The notes under the pieces were generated by a model that worked only from the letters and a program-made list of their open reading frames with translations, was not told the DNA's origin and made no database searches. The position numbers and the translations under genes are program-made. DNA of 64,000 nucleotides from Zobellia russellii. Lineage in GTDB: Bacteria; Bacteroidota; Bacteroidia; Flavobacteriales; Flavobacteriaceae. This document shows, one piece after another, positions 53,563 to 62,705 of this stretch; within the stretch, counting starts at the first letter, position 1, and every line of letters begins with the position of its first letter. The stretch is from assembly GCF_018728565.1 (NCBI RefSeq), contig NZ_JACSOI010000006.1:124001-188000 (forward strand). The letters run 5' to 3'.

Positions 53563-53676
53563 TCTTATTACCACAGCATTGTCATTGCAACCTTTTTTTA
53601 CTCCATTTTATACGTAAAACAGTGGTTTTATCGTTATCTTGGGGTCAAGAATATTAACCATTAAAAAGTATTACGT

Positions 53677-54057
53677 ATGAGCGTTAAAGCAAAATATCAA
53701 GAAGTTTTAAATCTTGGTGAAGAATTAGGTATAAAAAATGGAGATGTTTCCGAAGAAAACGGTGTGCTAAAAATTAAAGGCGAAGCCAACACCCAATATG
53801 AAAAGAATTTGCTTTGGGACAAGATAAAGCAATTGGGCGGCGAAAACCCTTCTGATCTTAAGGCCAATATTACGGTAGGTGATTCTTCTGTGTATCACAG
53901 ACATACGGTAAAGAGCGGTGAGTCTTTGAGCAAAATTGCAAAACAATATTACGGGGACCCAATGAAATACAAGCAGATTTTTGCTGCCAACACAGGTGTA
54001 TTGACTAACCCGGATGTTATTCACCCTGATCAAGTTCTTGTTATCCCTAATATCTAA
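53677..54057 (+). CDS. BON/LysM-domain protein, Kbp (YgaU)-like
   Basis: 126 residues. A BON-like N-terminal half (about 10-65: NLGEELGIKNGDVSEENGVLKIKGEANTQYE is typical in order) precedes a LysM domain (about 77-125, HTVKSGESLSKIAKQYYGD). This is the architecture of E. coli Kbp, a cytoplasmic potassium-binding protein. There is no signal peptide, in agreement. It stands alone, divergent from rpsA, and ends in a bidirectional terminator. Confidence 0.9.
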   Translation: MSVKAKYQEVLNLGEELGIKNGDVSEENGVLKIKGEANTQYEKNLLWDKIKQLGGENPSDLKANITVGDSSVYHRHTVKSGESLSKIAKQYYGDPMKYKQIFAANTGVLTNPDVIHPDQVLVIPNI

Positions 54058-54075
54058 GAAGAACCGAAAACAAAT

Positions 54076-54111
54076 AAAAAACGTGCCAGATTAATTTCTG
54101 GCACGTTTTTT
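54076..54111. terminator. Bidirectional terminator between kbp-like gene and cmk
   Basis: A 14-bp stem (core ACGTGCCAGA / TCTGGCACGT) flanked by A and T runs. It overlaps the cmk stop codon by two bases. Confidence 0.92.
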
Positions 54112-54802
54112 ATACTTTCTCAATACAGCGATCCGCTATACTGAGTAGCCGTTCAAATTGTTCCTTCAGCCCCATATCACTATTATCGAACTCTATGGCA
54201 TTATCCGCTTTACGCAATGGAGAAAATTCACGGTGGGAATCTATAAAATCTCGCTTCTGTACATTTTCCAGCACATCTTCATAAGAGACTTCCTCTCCCC
54301 TATCCAACAACTCTTTATATCTGCGCGTAGCCCTTGCTTGTGGAGATGCAGTCATAAAAATCTTAAGCTCGGCATCGGGAAAAACCACGGTACCAATATC
54401 CCTGCCGTCCATAACAATTCCCTTTTCCATGCCCATAGCCTTCTGCATTTCTACCAACATGTAACGTACTTGCTCAAGTTCAGCAATTCTACTCACATGT
54501 TTAGAAACCTGCATAGTGCGTATTTCTTTCTCCACGTTCTCATTGTTGAGATACATTTCGGCAAAACCAAGATCAGGATTGGGAACGAACTTTAACCTGA
54601 TTTTTGGTAACAATTTCACCAAATCTTCAAGTCGTTCTTCCTTTCCACCAATAAATCCGTTACGCATAGCAAACAACGTTATGGCACGATACATTGCGCC
54701 CGTATCTACATATACATAACCTAATTCTTTAGCCAATTGCTTGGCCAAAGTACTTTTTCCGGTAGAAGAAAATCCGTCTATGGCAATTGTAATCTTAGAC
54801 AT
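54110..54802 (-). CDS. cmk: (d)CMP kinase
   Basis: 230 residues. The P-loop is GFSSTGKS at 10-17, the CMP-binding DTGAMYRA is at 37-44, and GRDIGTVVFPDA lies near 133-144. It phosphorylates CMP and dCMP. Its ATG shares one base with the lon stop (TAATG at 54802), so lon and cmk are a coupled pair. Confidence 0.95.
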   Translation of the reverse strand: MSKITIAIDGFSSTGKSTLAKQLAKELGYVYVDTGAMYRAITLFAMRNGFIGGKEERLEDLVKLLPKIRLKFVPNPDLGFAEMYLNNENVEKEIRTMQVSKHVSRIAELEQVRYMLVEMQKAMGMEKGIVMDGRDIGTVVFPDAELKIFMTASPQARATRRYKELLDRGEEVSYEDVLENVQKRDFIDSHREFSPLRKADNAIEFDNSDMGLKEQFERLLSIADRCIEKV

Positions 54803-57252
54803 TAGAGTTTTTTAGCGTTCTTAACTTTTTGGGCCGTAATAGCAATATCTACCACTTCGTGCATATCCGTAACGTAGTGGAATTTTAAGCCCTTAAGATA
54901 CTCTTTTTTTATCTCTAAAATATCTCTTTCATTGTCTTTACAAAGAATTAACTCTTTGATTCTTGCTCTTTTAGCCGCTAAGATTTTCTCCTTTATACCA
55001 CCAACAGGCAACACTTTTCCCCTTAGCGTTATTTCTCCTGTCATGGCCAAACTTTTCTTCACTTTCTTTTGTGTAAACAAAGAAACCAATGAGGTTAACA
55101 TGGTTATACCAGCACTAGGACCATCTTTAGGGGTAGCACCTTCCGGAACGTGAATGTGAACATTATACTTATCAAACACTTCTGAATTTATCCCAAATCT
55201 ATCCGCATTGGATTTAATGTACTCCATAGCAATAGTGGCGGACTCTTTCATTACCTTTCCTAGATTTCCGGTAATATTTAAAGCTCCTTTACCCTTGGAC
55301 AAGATTGATTCTATAAAAAGAATATCTCCACCAACACTTGTCCATGCAAGACCGGTTACAACCCCTGCTACATCATTATTTTCATACTTATCGCGCTCCA
55401 GACGTGCAGGACCCAAAACCTTTTCTATAATTTCATTGGTTACCTTTACATCGTACTCTTCTTCAATTGCAATATTTTTGGCCGCATAACGTACCATTTT
55501 AGCAATCTGTTTTTCCAAAGAACGAACTCCGGACTCACGCGTGTATCCTTCTACTATTTTTTCTAATTGTGGTTTTCCAACGGAAAGGTCTTTTGGTTTA
55601 AGACCATGCTCCTTTAGTTGCTTTGGAAGCAAATGCCGTTTTGCAATTTCAACCTTCTCCTCAATGGTATACCCCGTTACGTTTATGATTTCCATACGGT
55701 CACGTAGCGCCGGCTGAATAGTTGACAAGTTATTTGCCGTTGCTATGAACATCACTTTAGAAAGGTCATAACCCATCTCTAAGAAATTATCGTAGAACTC
55801 ACCATTTTGCTCTGGATCCAGAACCTCCAACATTGCGGACGATGGATCACCTTGATGACTACTGGATAGCTTATCTATTTCATCTAAAATAAAAACGGGA
55901 TTGGACGTTCCTGCCTTTTTTAAACTTTGAACAATCCTACCTGGCATTGCACCAATGTAGGTTTTACGGTGCCCACGTATTTCGGCCTCATCTCTTAAAC
56001 CTCCCAAAGATATTCTTACATATTCCCTTCCTAGGGCTTCCGCCACGGATTTACCCAACGAGGTTTTACCCACGCCCGGAGGTCCGTATAGACATAAAAT
56101 AGGAGACTTCATATCGTTTCTAAGCTTCAGAACCGCCAAATATTCAATGATTCTTCGCTTTACATCCTCTAGTCCATAATGATCCCTATCCAATATTTTC
56201 TGAGCCCTTTTCAAATCGAACTTATCCTTTGAAAACTCGTTCCATGGTAAATCTAGAAATAGGTCCAAATAGTTTCTTTGGATGGAATACTCGGCCACTT
56301 GTGGATTCATACGCTGCATCTTTGACAATTCCTTATCAAAATGCTCTTTTACCTTTGCGTCCCACTTTTTCTTTTTGGCCTTCTTGCGCATTTCAACAAT
56401 TTCATCGTCATGCGAAACTCCGCCCAACTCCTCTTGAATGGTCTTCATTTGTTGGTGCAAGAAATACTCACGCTGCTGTTGGTCCATGTCATTGCGTACT
56501 TTGGACTGTATATCATTCTTCAACTCCAATTTCTGAAGCTCAAGGTTCATATGTTTTAATGTGGCAAGTGCACGCTCCTGAAGATTGTTAATTTCTAACA
56601 ATTCCTGCTTCTCCTTTACGCCAAGGTTAAGATTGGACGAAACAAAGTTGATTAAAAATGAATTGCTCTGAATGTTCTTAATTGCAAAAGAGGCTTCACT
56701 TGGTATGTTCGGGTTGTCTCTAATAATCTTTAGAGCCAAGTCCTTAATAGACTCTATAATGGCCAAAAATTCCGGCTCGGTCTGGTTAGGTCTTTGCTCG
56801 TTGGTATCCCTTACAGTAGCAGTCATATAAGGCTCTTCGGTAAGTATTTCAGCTACTTCAAAACGCTTTTTACCTTGTAGGATTACCGTAGTATTTCCAT
56901 CGGGCATCTTTAACACCCTTAAAATACGGGCTACCGTTCCCAGAACGTTTATATCTTTTACCGTGGGGTTTTCGGTATCCTTGTCTTTTTGAGATACCAC
57001 ACCTATTACCTTGGACCCGTTGTTGGCATCCTTGATCAAATTAATGGACGAATCCCTGCCGGCAGTAATAGGAATTACCACTCCGGGAAACAAAACGGTA
57101 TTGCGTAAAGGCAATATTGGTAGTGTTTCTGGCAAGGCTTCATTACTCATCTCTTCCTCGTCTTCTGCGGTCAAAAGGGGTATCAGCTCAGCATCTTCAT
57201 CAATGGACTGTAGCGACATATTGTCAAAATTCGTGAATTTAGGATCTCCCAT
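54802..57252 (-). CDS. lon: ATP-dependent protease Lon
   Basis: 816 residues from the ATG at 57252. I choose it because [15 protein letters not shown] matches the flavobacterial Lon start; an in-frame ATG six codons earlier (57270) would put the start codon inside the 57270-57291 inverted repeat. Order: LON substrate-binding domain (about 40-240), coiled linker, AAA+ with GPPGVGKTS near 390, and the Ser-Lys protease domain with [10 protein letters not shown] and the later [17 protein letters not shown]. It degrades damaged and regulatory proteins and is usually heat-inducible. It overlaps cmk by one base. Confidence 0.95.
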   Translation of the reverse strand: MGDPKFTNFDNMSLQSIDEDAELIPLLTAEDEEEMSNEALPETLPILPLRNTVLFPGVVIPITAGRDSSINLIKDANNGSKVIGVVSQKDKDTENPTVKDINVLGTVARILRVLKMPDGNTTVILQGKKRFEVAEILTEEPYMTATVRDTNEQRPNQTEPEFLAIIESIKDLALKIIRDNPNIPSEASFAIKNIQSNSFLINFVSSNLNLGVKEKQELLEINNLQERALATLKHMNLELQKLELKNDIQSKVRNDMDQQQREYFLHQQMKTIQEELGGVSHDDEIVEMRKKAKKKKWDAKVKEHFDKELSKMQRMNPQVAEYSIQRNYLDLFLDLPWNEFSKDKFDLKRAQKILDRDHYGLEDVKRRIIEYLAVLKLRNDMKSPILCLYGPPGVGKTSLGKSVAEALGREYVRISLGGLRDEAEIRGHRKTYIGAMPGRIVQSLKKAGTSNPVFILDEIDKLSSSHQGDPSSAMLEVLDPEQNGEFYDNFLEMGYDLSKVMFIATANNLSTIQPALRDRMEIINVTGYTIEEKVEIAKRHLLPKQLKEHGLKPKDLSVGKPQLEKIVEGYTRESGVRSLEKQIAKMVRYAAKNIAIEEEYDVKVTNEIIEKVLGPARLERDKYENNDVAGVVTGLAWTSVGGDILFIESILSKGKGALNITGNLGKVMKESATIAMEYIKSNADRFGINSEVFDKYNVHIHVPEGATPKDGPSAGITMLTSLVSLFTQKKVKKSLAMTGEITLRGKVLPVGGIKEKILAAKRARIKELILCKDNERDILEIKKEYLKGLKFHYVTDMHEVVDIAITAQKVKNAKKL

Positions 57253-57269
57253 AGTATCAATTGCGGTCA

Positions 57270-57291
57270 TTCTGTCATTTTAATGACAGAA
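57270..57291. promoter_or_regulatory. Perfect 22-nt inverted repeat upstream of lon
   Basis: TTCTGTCATT-TT-AATGACAGAA: two 10-bp arms with a 2-nt centre, about 18 nt upstream of the chosen lon start. Its position between promoter region and start is that of an operator or a 5'-UTR hairpin. No known Bacteroidota regulator is recognised. Confidence 0.6.
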
Positions 57292-57485
57292 ACCCTTAGT
57301 TATCTGTTATCTTCATATTCCTCTAAGACACCGTAAACATTGCTAGAATGTAGAATAGTGCCTTTTCTATCGGTGCAATATTGACAATTCTTATGCCATA
57401 CCCAAAGAAATGCCGTTCATTTATTTTTCCCTCCAAACTGTAACAATCCATATCTTAGGTCATCTTTAAGAAAACCTTTCACTTT

Positions 57486-58040
57486 TTGAGCCAAGAAAGA
57501 GAACATATTGACACTTTATTACAAATGTGTCTGGACGGAAAGCAAAGTGCCCAGCTCGAAGTTTACAATCGTTATTACACAGCCATGTACAACACGGCCG
57601 TACGTATTGTAAAAAAGAGCGATGAAGCCGAAGATGTCATGCAAGAATCGTTTCTGAACGCGTTTACGAAACTGCATACGTTTAAAGGCGAGGTAACTTT
57701 TGGCTCTTGGTTAAAACGCATTGTAATAAACAATAGTATCTATCACTACCGAAAGCAACAGAAAAAAAACGAAGTTGCCATACAAGATGTATTGTACAAG
57801 GTTGAAGATAATGATATAGGTGTCGCAGACCCTCATGCGTTAACTGAAACGAAGGCTCAAAAAGTGATGGAAACCATGAAGTGTTTAAAGGACAACTACA
57901 GAATTTCTTTGACCTTACATCTTATTGAAGGTTACGATTATGAAGAAATCGGTGAAATTATGAATATGAGTTATGCCAATTGTAGAACCACTATTTCCAG
58001 GGCCAAGGAGAGCCTAAGAAATAAATTGATGGAAGCTTAA
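57486..58040 (+). CDS. ECF RNA polymerase sigma factor
   Basis: 184 residues. Region 2 has NRYYTAMYNTAVRIVKKSDEAEDVMQESFL (about 25-55, in two parts) and region 4 has EGYDYEEIGEIMNMSYANCRTTISRAKESLR near 145-178. The start is a TTG at 57486, giving MSQEREHID; no ATG is near. It directs transcription in response to a membrane anti-sigma factor, for which the next gene is the candidate, 1 nt downstream. The four genes 57486-60429 look like one operon. Confidence 0.9.
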   Translation: MSQEREHIDTLLQMCLDGKQSAQLEVYNRYYTAMYNTAVRIVKKSDEAEDVMQESFLNAFTKLHTFKGEVTFGSWLKRIVINNSIYHYRKQQKKNEVAIQDVLYKVEDNDIGVADPHALTETKAQKVMETMKCLKDNYRISLTLHLIEGYDYEEIGEIMNMSYANCRTTISRAKESLRNKLMEA

Positions 58041-58041
58041 G

Positions 58042-58602
58042 ATGAAAGAAGACAATATAGATAAACTATTCAAAAACCTAGAAGGTTCTTTTGACCTTGA
58101 GGCACCCGCCCATGGCCACGAGCAACGGTTTTTAGAAAAACTGGACACCCAACAAGGCACTAAGACCTTAACCGGAAAGAACAAATCTTGGTGGAAACCT
58201 TTGTCCATTGCAGCCTCTATTGCAATTCTATGTACAATTGTATTTAACGTGTATAAATCAAAGCCGTCTTTGGAACAGCAGGTTGCCCAGATATCACCGG
58301 AAGTATCACGTACTGAATTTTATTTTGCGAGCCTTATTGAACAACAGGTCAACACACTTAAAAGCGAAAGCACGCCCGAAACCAAAAAGATAATTGATGA
58401 CACCATGATACAACTTAAGAAACTGGAAACCAATTACACCCAATTGGAGCAAGACTTGGTTAATGGAGGCAACAGTAAACTCATTTTAAGTGCAATGATC
58501 ACAAACTTTCAAACGCGTATTGACCTATTACAGGACGTTCTCAATACAATTGAAACCATAAAAAATTTAAAAAATTACGATAATGCAAAAACTACAATAT
58601 AA
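58042..58602 (+). CDS. Putative membrane anti-sigma factor
   Basis: 186 residues. A cytoplasmic N-terminus with EAPAHGHEQRFLEKL (about 20-34) resembles the sigma-binding part of anti-sigma factors, then one membrane helix (about 56-70), then an outer domain dominated by a long coiled coil (about 80-180). The position directly after the ECF gene supports the call. It overlaps the DUF4097 gene by 20 nt. Confidence 0.75.
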   Translation: MKEDNIDKLFKNLEGSFDLEAPAHGHEQRFLEKLDTQQGTKTLTGKNKSWWKPLSIAASIAILCTIVFNVYKSKPSLEQQVAQISPEVSRTEFYFASLIEQQVNTLKSESTPETKKIIDDTMIQLKKLETNYTQLEQDLVNGGNSKLILSAMITNFQTRIDLLQDVLNTIETIKNLKNYDNAKTTI

Positions 58603-59674
58603 ATCCATTGCCCTATTTTTTCTGATGGTTCCTATGTTACTCATGGCAAACACCAGAGAACCAAAAGGCAAACACAGCAAAGAAAAAACCATAAAAAAGG
58701 AGTTTTACGTCAATGCCGATGCTCTTTTAAAAGTTAACAACAGCTATGGCAATGTGAACATTATTTCTTGGAACGAAAACCGCATTCTTATTGAAGTTCA
58801 TATTAAGACCAACAGCAATAACGAAGAAAAAGCTCAGGAAAAATTAGATGGGATTTCAGTAGATTTTGAAGCCTCAAAAAGCATAGTTTCCGCTAGAACC
58901 AACATTGATAACAATAATAGTAGATGGGGGTGGAACTGGGGAAAAAGCAATAATGTAAACATGCAAATCAACTATACTATAAAGTTGCCGGTAAAGAACA
59001 ATGTTGATCTAGACAATGATTATGGCAGTATTAGTATTGACCGAGTAGACGGGCATGCAAAAATAAACTGCGATTATGGCAGGTTGGATATTGGGGAACT
59101 GCGTGGCAGGAACAATCAATTGAATTTTGATTACACTACAAAATCTACCATTTCCTTTATTAACAGCGGTAAAATTTCAGCTGATTATTCCGGTTTTCAC
59201 ATTGAAAAAGCAGGTGATTTGATTATTAGTGCAGACTACACCAACGGTTCCGTAGCCCAAATGAAAAACTTGCAATATAACAGCGACTATGGTAAAATTG
59301 AAATTGCCGAAGTCAACAACATACAAGGAACAGGAGATTATATTAATGTTCAATTGGGTACGGTTCACGGCAATGTAGATATCGTAGCGGATTACGGCTC
59401 CCTAAAAATAGCGAACATGGCCCAAGATGCCGGAAATATGCAACTAAGGACAGACTATACCGGGGTTAAAATAGGCTATGATCCTAATTACCATTTCAAC
59501 TTTGAGATCAAAACATCTTATTCAGGTGTTAGTGGCAAGGATGATTTTGAAATTAATATAAGCGAAGAAAAAAATACAAGTAGGTTTTACAAAGGCTATT
59601 ACGGTTCTAACAATAGTGGTAATTCCGTTTCTATTTCTAGCGACTACGGGGGCGTAACATTCTATAAAAATTAA
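58583..59674 (+). CDS. DUF4097-like secreted beta-helix protein
   Basis: 363 residues. A signal peptide covers residues 1-23 (MQKLQYKSIALFFLMVPMLLMA). The mature protein has about twelve copies of a D/N-Y-G or D-Y-T/S turn motif (NDYGSI, CDYGRL, ADYSGF, ADYTNG, SDYGKI, ADYGSL, TDYTGV, SDYGGV), spaced about 18-30 residues, as in a right-handed beta-helix. It fits the DUF4097 adhesin-like family. No enzyme motif is seen. It overlaps the anti-sigma gene by 20 nt and precedes the DUF2807 gene by 32 nt. Confidence 0.8.
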   Translation: MQKLQYKSIALFFLMVPMLLMANTREPKGKHSKEKTIKKEFYVNADALLKVNNSYGNVNIISWNENRILIEVHIKTNSNNEEKAQEKLDGISVDFEASKSIVSARTNIDNNNSRWGWNWGKSNNVNMQINYTIKLPVKNNVDLDNDYGSISIDRVDGHAKINCDYGRLDIGELRGRNNQLNFDYTTKSTISFINSGKISADYSGFHIEKAGDLIISADYTNGSVAQMKNLQYNSDYGKIEIAEVNNIQGTGDYINVQLGTVHGNVDIVADYGSLKIANMAQDAGNMQLRTDYTGVKIGYDPNYHFNFEIKTSYSGVSGKDDFEINISEEKNTSRFYKGYYGSNNSGNSVSISSDYGGVTFYKN

Positions 59675-59706
59675 ATCATCATCATAATCAATTAAAACAA
59701 ACAGTC

Positions 59707-60429
59707 ATGAAAAATTGGATCGTATTAAGTTTAGCATTAGCAGCCGTTTCTTGTTCCGCACAATGGGGGAAAGGCATAAAAGGCAATGGAAATGTAGTGA
59801 GTATAGAGCGTAGCGTTGGCGATTACGATGCCATTGCGGTTTCCGGTTCTTTTGACGTAGACCTTGTAGAAGGCAATGAAGGAGAACTGGTGATTAGCGG
59901 AGAACAGAATTTATTGGATTACATCGTTACCGAAGTACAGGGTGAAAAATTGGTCATAAGAGTCAAAAAAGGCATAAGCATAAGGCCTTCTTTACACAAA
60001 GGCAGCATAAAAGTAAAAGTACCTGTAGAACGTATTGATGCGCTAAGTTTATCCGGTTCCGGGGATATTGTTGGACACACTACTTTAAAGACCTCTAGAT
60101 TCAAAACATCTATGTCCGGTTCGGGTGATATTACTTTAGATGTTACAACGGATGCCCTTGTGGCCTCTATGTCCGGCTCCGGAGATATGAACCTAAGTGG
60201 TAATACCCATGATTTTGAAGCTACTATTTCGGGTTCCGGAGACATTAGGGCTTACGATTTAAATGCCGATAATGTAGAAGCCACAATCTCCGGTTCTGCG
60301 GATATAAAAGTTACGGTAAACGAAAAATTAAAAGCAAGGGTTTCCGGTTCCGGTGATATTAGCTATCGCGGAAACCCCAAAAAAATAGATACAAAAACAT
60401 CGGGTTCGGGCGATGTTTCTAAAGGATAA
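59707..60429 (+). CDS. DUF2807 (GIN-domain) lipoprotein
   Basis: 240 residues. A lipoprotein signal ends at AAVSC (C16). From about residue 110 on, an S-G-S-G/A-D-I/M/V motif recurs seven times (LSGSGDI, MSGSGDI, MSGSGDM, ISGSGDI, ISGSADI, VSGSGDI, TSGSGDV), about every 20 residues, marking turns of a beta-helix. This is the GIN domain of DUF2807. Function is unknown; it forms a unit with the ECF/anti-sigma genes and DUF4097, so an envelope-stress role is an inference. Confidence 0.88.
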   Translation: MKNWIVLSLALAAVSCSAQWGKGIKGNGNVVSIERSVGDYDAIAVSGSFDVDLVEGNEGELVISGEQNLLDYIVTEVQGEKLVIRVKKGISIRPSLHKGSIKVKVPVERIDALSLSGSGDIVGHTTLKTSRFKTSMSGSGDITLDVTTDALVASMSGSGDMNLSGNTHDFEATISGSGDIRAYDLNADNVEATISGSADIKVTVNEKLKARVSGSGDISYRGNPKKIDTKTSGSGDVSKG

Positions 60430-60461
60430 TACATCAAAAAGCGATCACTACAGTCATCTAA

Positions 60462-61799
60462 CTAAGCCTCTTTTATAGAGGCTTTTTTATTTACCCGCGT
60501 TAAAAGAAACATCCCTATTAAGAAAAATAGTCCTAAAAATATGATTGAATACCTAATGCTTCCCGTAATCTGGGCAATGTAGCCATAGCTCAACATTCCT
60601 ATCACAATTCCTATTTTTTCCGAAACATCGTAAAAACTAAAATAAGAAGTGGTGTCTACCGCATCTTCCGGTAATAGCTTTGAATATGTTGATCTAGATA
60701 AAGATTGTATACCACCCATCACGAGACCCACTGCCCCGGCGGTTATATAAAACTCCATAGGTGTGGTAATCGTATAGGCAAAAATGCAGATGAAAATCCA
60801 AATAAGGTTCAAAACAATTAAAACGTTGATGTTGCCAAAACGTGATGAACAACGCGACGTGACAAAAGCCCCTAAAACCGCAACAATCTGAATGAGCAAA
60901 ATACTAACAATCAGCCCCGTAGTGGAATCCGTGGTACCCCAATCCAATTCTTCTATTCCAAAATAAGTAGCAATCAACATAATGGTCTGTACAGCCATAC
61001 TGTACACGAAAAACGCACCCAAATATCGCTTTAACGGCACGTTGGTCTTTATTTTGGACCAAATTAGCTTCAATTCCTTAAAACCGTTAAACAGTATATC
61101 CTTTGTAAAAGTTTCCTTTTTATTCCCTTTGGGGAGATGATAATAGGTGTATTGACTAAAACCGATCCACCATAAGCCCGTCAACACAAAAGAGAGCCGG
61201 GTAGGTATGGATTCGTCTTCAAACCCAAACGAATCAAACTTTAAAATCATTGCTAAACAAATTATCAAAAGAACTACACTACCAATGTATCCCAAAGAAT
61301 ATCCTTTTGCGCTTATAGCATCTTGCTGTTCGGGAAAAGCGATATCCGGCAAATACGAATTGTAGAAAACCAAGCTAGACCAAAATCCTATTAAAGCAGT
61401 AAAATAGCACAACAGGCCAAACCAGAGGTAATCCATGCTAAACCAATAGAGCCCTATGCACGAGAGAGCCCCCAGATAGCAAAAGAACTTCATAAATATT
61501 TTCTTGTTGCCTACGTAATCCGCAATTCCACTTAAAAACGGACTTAAAAACGAGACCACCAAAAAAGCCGCTGCCGTTACGTAACTAATTAAAGTATCAT
61601 TATTAAAATCTACTCCCAAGAAGCGTACTGTGTCATCTAGAACATTACCTTCCTTGTCCTTGACCAAGGTTAAGGCTCCGTAAAAAATAGGAAATACCGC
61701 TGAAGAGATGACCAAATTATAAACTGAATTGGCCCAATCATAGAATGCCCAAGCATTCAGTAGTTTTTTACTTCCTTTTGGAAGGTTGGTTTTTGGCAT
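60462..61799 (-). CDS. MFS transporter, UMF1/Atg22 type
   Basis: 445 residues, about twelve membrane helices. The start KKLLNAWAFYDWANSVYNLVI and the segments FLSPFLSGIADYVGNKK and GGIQSLSRSTYSKLLPED are hallmarks of the Atg22/UMF1 family. These move amino acids or other small molecules; the substrate here is not known. Its last codons form the terminator of the opposite operon. An M48-gene terminator lies just upstream, so it has its own transcript. Confidence 0.9.
   Translation of the reverse strand: MPKTNLPKGSKKLLNAWAFYDWANSVYNLVISSAVFPIFYGALTLVKDKEGNVLDDTVRFLGVDFNNDTLISYVTAAAFLVVSFLSPFLSGIADYVGNKKIFMKFFCYLGALSCIGLYWFSMDYLWFGLLCYFTALIGFWSSLVFYNSYLPDIAFPEQQDAISAKGYSLGYIGSVVLLIICLAMILKFDSFGFEDESIPTRLSFVLTGLWWIGFSQYTYYHLPKGNKKETFTKDILFNGFKELKLIWSKIKTNVPLKRYLGAFFVYSMAVQTIMLIATYFGIEELDWGTTDSTTGLIVSILLIQIVAVLGAFVTSRCSSRFGNINVLIVLNLIWIFICIFAYTITTPMEFYITAGAVGLVMGGIQSLSRSTYSKLLPEDAVDTTSYFSFYDVSEKIGIVIGMLSYGYIAQITGSIRYSIIFLGLFFLIGMFLLTRVNKKASIKEA
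60464..60488 (+). terminator. Terminator of the ECF operon, embedded in the end of the MFS gene
   Basis: AAGCCTCT-TTTAT-AGAGGCTT followed by TTTTTTA on the plus strand, 34 nt after the DUF2807 stop. The same bases encode the last residues (A-S-I-K-E-A) and stop of the convergent transporter gene. Confidence 0.85.
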
Positions 61800-61806
61800 A
61801 ATGGTA

Positions 61807-61837
61807 TAAAAAAACCGTTCTTTTTGAGAACGGTTTT
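61807..61837 (-). terminator. Terminator of the M48 peptidase gene
   Basis: On the minus strand AAAACCGTTC-TCAAAAA-GAACGGTTTT is followed by a T run, 23 nt after the M48 stop codon and a few bases before the MFS start. Confidence 0.9.
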
Positions 61838-61859
61838 AAATATACAATAATTGTAAGAT

Positions 61860-62669
61860 TTACTGAAAACTAGTAACCCCAAACTTTTTGGCCTCAGCTT
61901 TTGCCGCTGGAGCCCATTCCGTAAGATTATTGATCCTAGTATCATTGGAAGGGTGCGTACTCATAAACTCCGGCGGAGCTTGACCTCCACTATTGGCCTT
62001 CATACGTTTCCACAATTCGGCCGCTTCCGTAGGGTCATAACCTGCAATAGCCATAATCTGAAGACCTATACGATCCGCTTCTGTCTCATGGCTTCTACTG
62101 AACGGCAACATTACCCCTACTTGAGAACCAACACCATAGGCTTGGTTGAACATTTCCCTTTTCTGTGGATCTTGAATAGCCACATTTCCGGCTACCGCCC
62201 CTAATTGTTGTAACGTTCCGGCGCTCATACGTTGTGCGCCATGATCGGCCAGTGCGTGCGCTACTTCATGCCCCATTACAACGGCTACACCTCTTTCACC
62301 GGCACAAATGGGCAAAATACCTGTATAGAAAACAATTTTCCCTCCTGGCATACACCAAGCGTTCACTGTTTTATCATCTACCAGATTGTACTCCCATTTA
62401 TAATCTTTAAGATATCCGGAATACCCATTGGCGGTCAACCATCTCTCTGCTGCGGAAGATATACGTTGCCCCACTTTTGTTATCATTTTGGCATCCGCCG
62501 AATTTTCAACCACTTTGTTTTCCGTCAAAAATTGGTCATACTGAGCAAATGCAGTTGGAAAAAGCTGACTGTTCGGATAAAAATTCAACACTTTTTTCCC
62601 TGTAAACGGATTTGTTTTACAGGAAGCTACCCCTAAGAAAAGGGCGAGAACTAAAATTACTTTTTTCAT
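61860..62669 (-). CDS. M48-family metalloprotease lipoprotein
   Basis: 269 residues. A type II signal peptide ends at GVASC (C17). The zinc motif is HEVAH at 134-138 and the third ligand is in SHETEADRIG (E195, with D199). The fold is that of BepA/LoiP-like and HtpX-like peptidases; without membrane helices it is the outer-membrane-quality-control type (inference). Single-gene unit with its own terminator. Confidence 0.92.
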   Translation of the reverse strand: MKKVILVLALFLGVASCKTNPFTGKKVLNFYPNSQLFPTAFAQYDQFLTENKVVENSADAKMITKVGQRISSAAERWLTANGYSGYLKDYKWEYNLVDDKTVNAWCMPGGKIVFYTGILPICAGERGVAVVMGHEVAHALADHGAQRMSAGTLQQLGAVAGNVAIQDPQKREMFNQAYGVGSQVGVMLPFSRSHETEADRIGLQIMAIAGYDPTEAAELWKRMKANSGGQAPPEFMSTHPSNDTRINNLTEWAPAAKAEAKKFGVTSFQ

Positions 62670-62705
62670 AACGGTTATGTTTAGACCTGTAAAATACGAA
62701 AAAAC

